Source: an uncultured Collinsella sp.
GTDB lineage: Bacteria > Actinomycetota > Coriobacteriia > Coriobacteriales > Coriobacteriaceae
Direction: 5' to 3'
Length of the DNA: 7,695 nucleotides
NCBI GenBank assembly: GCA_958446785.1
Contig: CAUCXP010000063.1
Span: 1 to 7,695 of the forward strand
Positions 5,202-7,695 of this stretch are shown one piece after another; within the stretch, counting starts at the first letter, position 1, and each line of letters begins with the position of its first letter. Position numbers and translations under genes: made by a program. Below the pieces are notes generated by a model that did not search any database, was not told the DNA's origin, and saw only the letters and a program-made list of their open reading frames with translations.

Positions 5202-6292
5202 TACGCCTCGCCTCCCTTCTTGGAATCCTTGCGGGTACGGGACGTCTCAGGAGCGTTCTTGAGGAACTCGGGGTCACCGGAGTAGTGGCACGCAGAGTAA
5301 TGACCAGACTCGGTAACAACGCGCTCGGGGCGCTGCTTGCGGCACTTGTCCGTCGCATAGGGGCAACGAGGAGAGAAGACGCAGCCCTCGGGCAGGTTCA
5401 TGAGCGAGGGCGGGTTGCCGTGAATCGGCGTAAGCGGCTTCTTCTCATCGATAGCCTGCTCCGGGATGGAGCGGATAAGACCCCAGGTGTAGGGATGGCG
5501 GCTCTCGTAGAAGATTTCCTCAGCAGTACCGAACTCGACGGGACGGCCGGCGTACATAACCATGATCTTATCGGCCATATCGGCGACAACACCCAGGTCA
5601 TGGGTAATCATGATGATGGCGTTGCCGTTCTTCTCCTGCATCTCCTGCATAAGCTCAATAATCTGAGCCTGAATGGTAACGTCCAGGGCAGTCGTGGGCT
5701 CGTCGGCAATCAGAATATCGGGATCACAGGCAAGGGCCATGGCGATCATGACGCGCTGACGCATACCGCCGGAGAACTGGTGCGGGTATTCGTTGACACG
5801 CTTCTCGGGCTCGGGAATGCCAACGAGGTCCAAAAGCTCGGTGGCACGCTTGAGCGCCTCCTGCTTGGAATAGCCACGGTGCAAGCGAAGACCCTCGCCC
5901 ACCTGCTTACCGATCTTATAGACCGGGTTAAGGGAGGTCATAGGATCCTGGAAGATCATCGCGATATCGTTACCGCGAATGTGCTGCATCTCTTCCTCGG
6001 TCATTTCGAGGATAGAACGACCGCGATAGCGAACGTCGCCGCCCTCGATCTTTCCCGGAGGCATCGAAATGAGGCCCATGATGGTCATGGCGGTCACGGA
6101 CTTACCGGAGCCGGACTCACCGACGACGCCCAAGGTCTCGCCGCGATCGAGCGTGTAGGAGACACCGTCGACAGCGCGAACGACGCCATCCTCGGTATGG
6201 AAATACATCTTAAGGTCATCGACCTCGAGCAGATGCTGGCCCTCGGGAACAGGCTGGTCCTTCAGGTCCACATAGTTCTTGTTCTTCTTCAT
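5201..6292 (-). CDS. oppD: Oligopeptide/dipeptide ABC importer ATP-binding protein (OppD/DppD type)
   Basis: This 363-residue cytoplasmic ATPase is the partner of OppF. It has Walker A GESGSGKS (58-65), Q-loop Gln115 in IFQDP, signature FSGGMRQR (173-180; the FSGGM form is typical of the OppD/DppD branch), Walker B ILIADEP (Asp197, Glu198) and H-loop His231. The C-terminal peptide-transporter extension carries RHPYTWGL and cysteines 304, 310, 317 and 335, spaced as in family members that bind a 4Fe-4S cluster. The tail after residue ~340 is charged and probably flexible. The ATG is 2 nt past the oppC stop codon, and a GAAGGA ribosome-binding site lies in the end of oppC. The stop codon TAA overlaps the oppF start. 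Confidence 0.95.
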   Translation of the reverse strand: MKKNKNYVDLKDQPVPEGQHLLEVDDLKMYFHTEDGVVRAVDGVSYTLDRGETLGVVGESGSGKSVTAMTIMGLISMPPGKIEGGDVRYRGRSILEMTEEEMQHIRGNDIAMIFQDPMTSLNPVYKIGKQVGEGLRLHRGYSKQEALKRATELLDLVGIPEPEKRVNEYPHQFSGGMRQRVMIAMALACDPDILIADEPTTALDVTIQAQIIELMQEMQEKNGNAIIMITHDLGVVADMADKIMVMYAGRPVEFGTAEEIFYESRHPYTWGLIRSIPEQAIDEKKPLTPIHGNPPSLMNLPEGCVFSPRCPYATDKCRKQRPERVVTESGHYSACHYSGDPEFLKNAPETSRTRKDSKKGGEA

Positions 6293-6294
6293 CC

Positions 6295-7230
6295 TTATGC
6301 GTCCTTCATCTTGACGTCGAGGGCGTCGCGCAGACCGTCACCCAACAGGGTGAAGGCGAGCACCGTCGAGAGAATTGCCAGACCGGGCATGATCATCATC
6401 CAGGGAGCAGTCAGAAGATACTGCTGACCGTCCTGAATCATAGAGCCCCACGAAGGCGTAGGCGGAATAACGCCCATACCGAGGAAGGACAGGGCAGACT
6501 CGGTCAGAATAGCGCCACCGATGTTCATGGTCGCATAGACCACGATAGAAGCAACGGAGTTCGGGAAGATATGGCGCATAACGATACGCGCATCGGATGC
6601 ACCCATAGCGCGAGCGGCGTCAACATAGTCGTTCTCTTTGACCGTCAGGATCGCGGATCGGAAGACGCGCGCAATCGAAGGCCAGCCGAGAATGCCGATG
6701 GCGATAAAGACATTCTGAAGACCACGACCGATAACGGCAATCATGGCAACAACGAACAGCACGTACGGGAACGCCAGGAAGATGTCCGCACAGCGCATGA
6801 TGATCGTATCCCAGATGCCGCCATAGAAACCGGCCAGGGCGCCCATGACCAGACCGATCACCGTGGAGATGGCGGTGGCCATAATACCGACGGAAAGCGA
6901 AACGCGTGCACCGTAGATAACACGGACGAGAATGTCACGACCAAGAGAGTCGGTGCCAAACGGGTGCTCGGCACACGGAGCCAGCAGCGAAGTCTCGGCC
7001 ATGGTCGTCGAGTCAGAAGCCGTAGGAGAGCCGAGCCAGGGCTTAGCCCACAGATCGGCGGTCAGGGCGACCACAACAACGATGATGATCCAGCAGACAC
7101 CGATAACGGCGAGCTTGTTCTTACGAAGACGCTTAAAAGCGTCGCCCCACAGCGTGCGGGACTTGGCGGGAGCAGATGCGGCCTTGGTGGCGGTAGCCTG
7201 CTCCTGAGACTGAGAATCAGTTTCCTGCAT
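6295..7230 (-). CDS. oppC: Oligopeptide/dipeptide ABC importer permease (OppC/DppC type)
   Basis: This 311-residue inner-membrane protein forms half of the peptide channel. A polar N-terminus of about 35 residues, rich in Gln, Ala and Thr, precedes the first membrane segment (~40-59). Then comes the family signature FGTDSLGRDILVRVIYGARVS (split near residues 91-111) and about five more membrane segments (~112-135, 150-168, 171-188, 226-248, 276-297). The cytoplasmic EAA loop, which docks on the ATPases, is DAARAMGASDARIVMRHIFPN (residues 204-224, shown here in part). The ATG at 7230 has an excellent ribosome-binding site, AAGGGAGGT, about 7 nt upstream, in the 14-nt gap after oppB. Its length is normal for OppC. 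Confidence 0.95.
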   Translation of the reverse strand: MQETDSQSQEQATATKAASAPAKSRTLWGDAFKRLRKNKLAVIGVCWIIIVVVVALTADLWAKPWLGSPTASDSTTMAETSLLAPCAEHPFGTDSLGRDILVRVIYGARVSLSVGIMATAISTVIGLVMGALAGFYGGIWDTIIMRCADIFLAFPYVLFVVAMIAVIGRGLQNVFIAIGILGWPSIARVFRSAILTVKENDYVDAARAMGASDARIVMRHIFPNSVASIVVYATMNIGGAILTESALSFLGMGVIPPTPSWGSMIQDGQQYLLTAPWMMIMPGLAILSTVLAFTLLGDGLRDALDVKMKDA

Positions 7231-7244
7231 GAGACGTACCTCCC

Positions 7245-7695
7245 TTAGGCCTTATCCGACGGACCGCCAAGGCGGATGCGCGGGTCGAGGAATGCATAGC
7301 TAATGTCGACGAGCAGGTTGATCACCATAACGACGACAACAATGAGCGTAACGCCGCCCATAACGATGGGCCAGTCGCGCATGCTAATGGCGCGGTAGAC
7401 CTCGAAGCCGATGCCGGGCCAGTTAAAGACCGTCTCGGTCAGGATGGCGCCCGAAAGCATGCCGCCGAAGTCGACACCAATATAGGTAACGACGGGGATG
7501 AGTGCATTCTTAAGCGCATGCTTGATAATGATCGCGCGATTGGAGAGACCCTTGGCCTTTGCCGTACGGATGTAATCCTGGTTCATGACGTCAAGCAGCT
7601 GCGAGCGCATAATGCGGGCGGCATAAGCGGTCGAAACCGAAGCCAGCGTAATGGTCGGAAGCACATAGTGCATCCAATCCTGATACTGAGAGCTG
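7245..7695 (-). CDS. oppB: Oligopeptide/dipeptide ABC importer permease (OppB/DppB type), 5' end outside window
   Basis: Only the C-terminal ~149 codons are present; the frame is open to the window edge, so the internal ATG at 7673 is not the real start. The visible part has the EAA loop DYIRTAKAKGLSNRAIIIKH, which contacts the ATPase subunits. The conserved GGMLSGAILTETVFNWPGIG follows, with a last membrane segment (VMGGVTLIVVVVMVINLL) and the typical end SYAFLDPRIRLG. It pairs with OppC in the membrane to form the peptide path. It is the most upstream gene of the operon visible here; oppA, if present, would lie beyond 7695. Confidence 0.95.
   Translation of the reverse strand, partial: SSQYQDWMHYVLPTITLASVSTAYAARIMRSQLLDVMNQDYIRTAKAKGLSNRAIIIKHALKNALIPVVTYIGVDFGGMLSGAILTETVFNWPGIGFEVYRAISMRDWPIVMGGVTLIVVVVMVINLLVDISYAFLDPRIRLGGPSDKA

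Noticed and set aside
4434..6427. Two long plus-strand open frames (283 and 380 codons) opposite oppF, oppD and oppC
   Set aside because: They mirror the strongly conserved ABC ATPase genes. Their residues (for example repeated HDHD and LNGNVQG-like stretches) are reverse readings of Walker and Q-loop codons, with no domain of their own.

Overview
The window looks like chromosomal DNA of a moderately GC-rich actinobacterium. I favour the Coriobacteriia, perhaps a Collinsella-like gut species. This rests on overall composition, the tRNA and gene content, and the style of the Rsb proteins; nothing in the window is diagnostic, so the assignment is an inference. Every gene I can support lies on the minus strand, so the layout below runs from high to low coordinates.

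(1) 7695-4173: the distal four genes of an oligopeptide/dipeptide ABC importer, in the order oppB (5' end outside the window), oppC, oppD, oppF. They are tightly packed (oppD/oppF overlap by one base, oppC/oppD are 2 nt apart) and form one operon. The substrate-binding protein gene is not in the window.

(2) 4172-3705: a gene-free stretch rich in structure. A 132-bp near-palindrome (4025-4156) starts 16 bp past the oppF stop codon. It is flanked by a perfect 17-bp inverted copy of the oppF 3' end. Two further GC-rich hairpins (3906-3960) follow, then a tRNA promoter with an A/T palindrome just upstream of its -35 box.

(3) 3704-3582: tRNA-Leu(GAG) followed by a textbook intrinsic terminator.

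(4) 3555-386: a two-gene partner-switching module. The first gene encodes a PAS-GAF-SpoIIE/RsbU-type PP2C phosphatase. The second encodes a single protein that fuses an RsbV-like STAS antagonist to an RsbW-like HATPase kinase. No sigma factor gene lies next to them in the window. The likely logic is that the phosphatase senses a signal through PAS/GAF and dephosphorylates the STAS domain, which then changes what the kinase domain binds.

(5) 341-1: a tRNA cluster Gly(GCC)-Cys(GCA)-Gly(GCC), driven by a promoter that shares a 26-bp element (22 of 26 identical) with the tRNA-Leu promoter. A terminator-like hairpin sits between tRNA-Cys and the second tRNA-Gly, which runs off the window edge.

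The most unusual items are the nested inverted repeats after oppF, the fused STAS-kinase protein, and the shared tRNA promoter element. Long plus-strand reading frames opposite the opp and rsb genes look like antisense shadows of GC-rich coding sequence.
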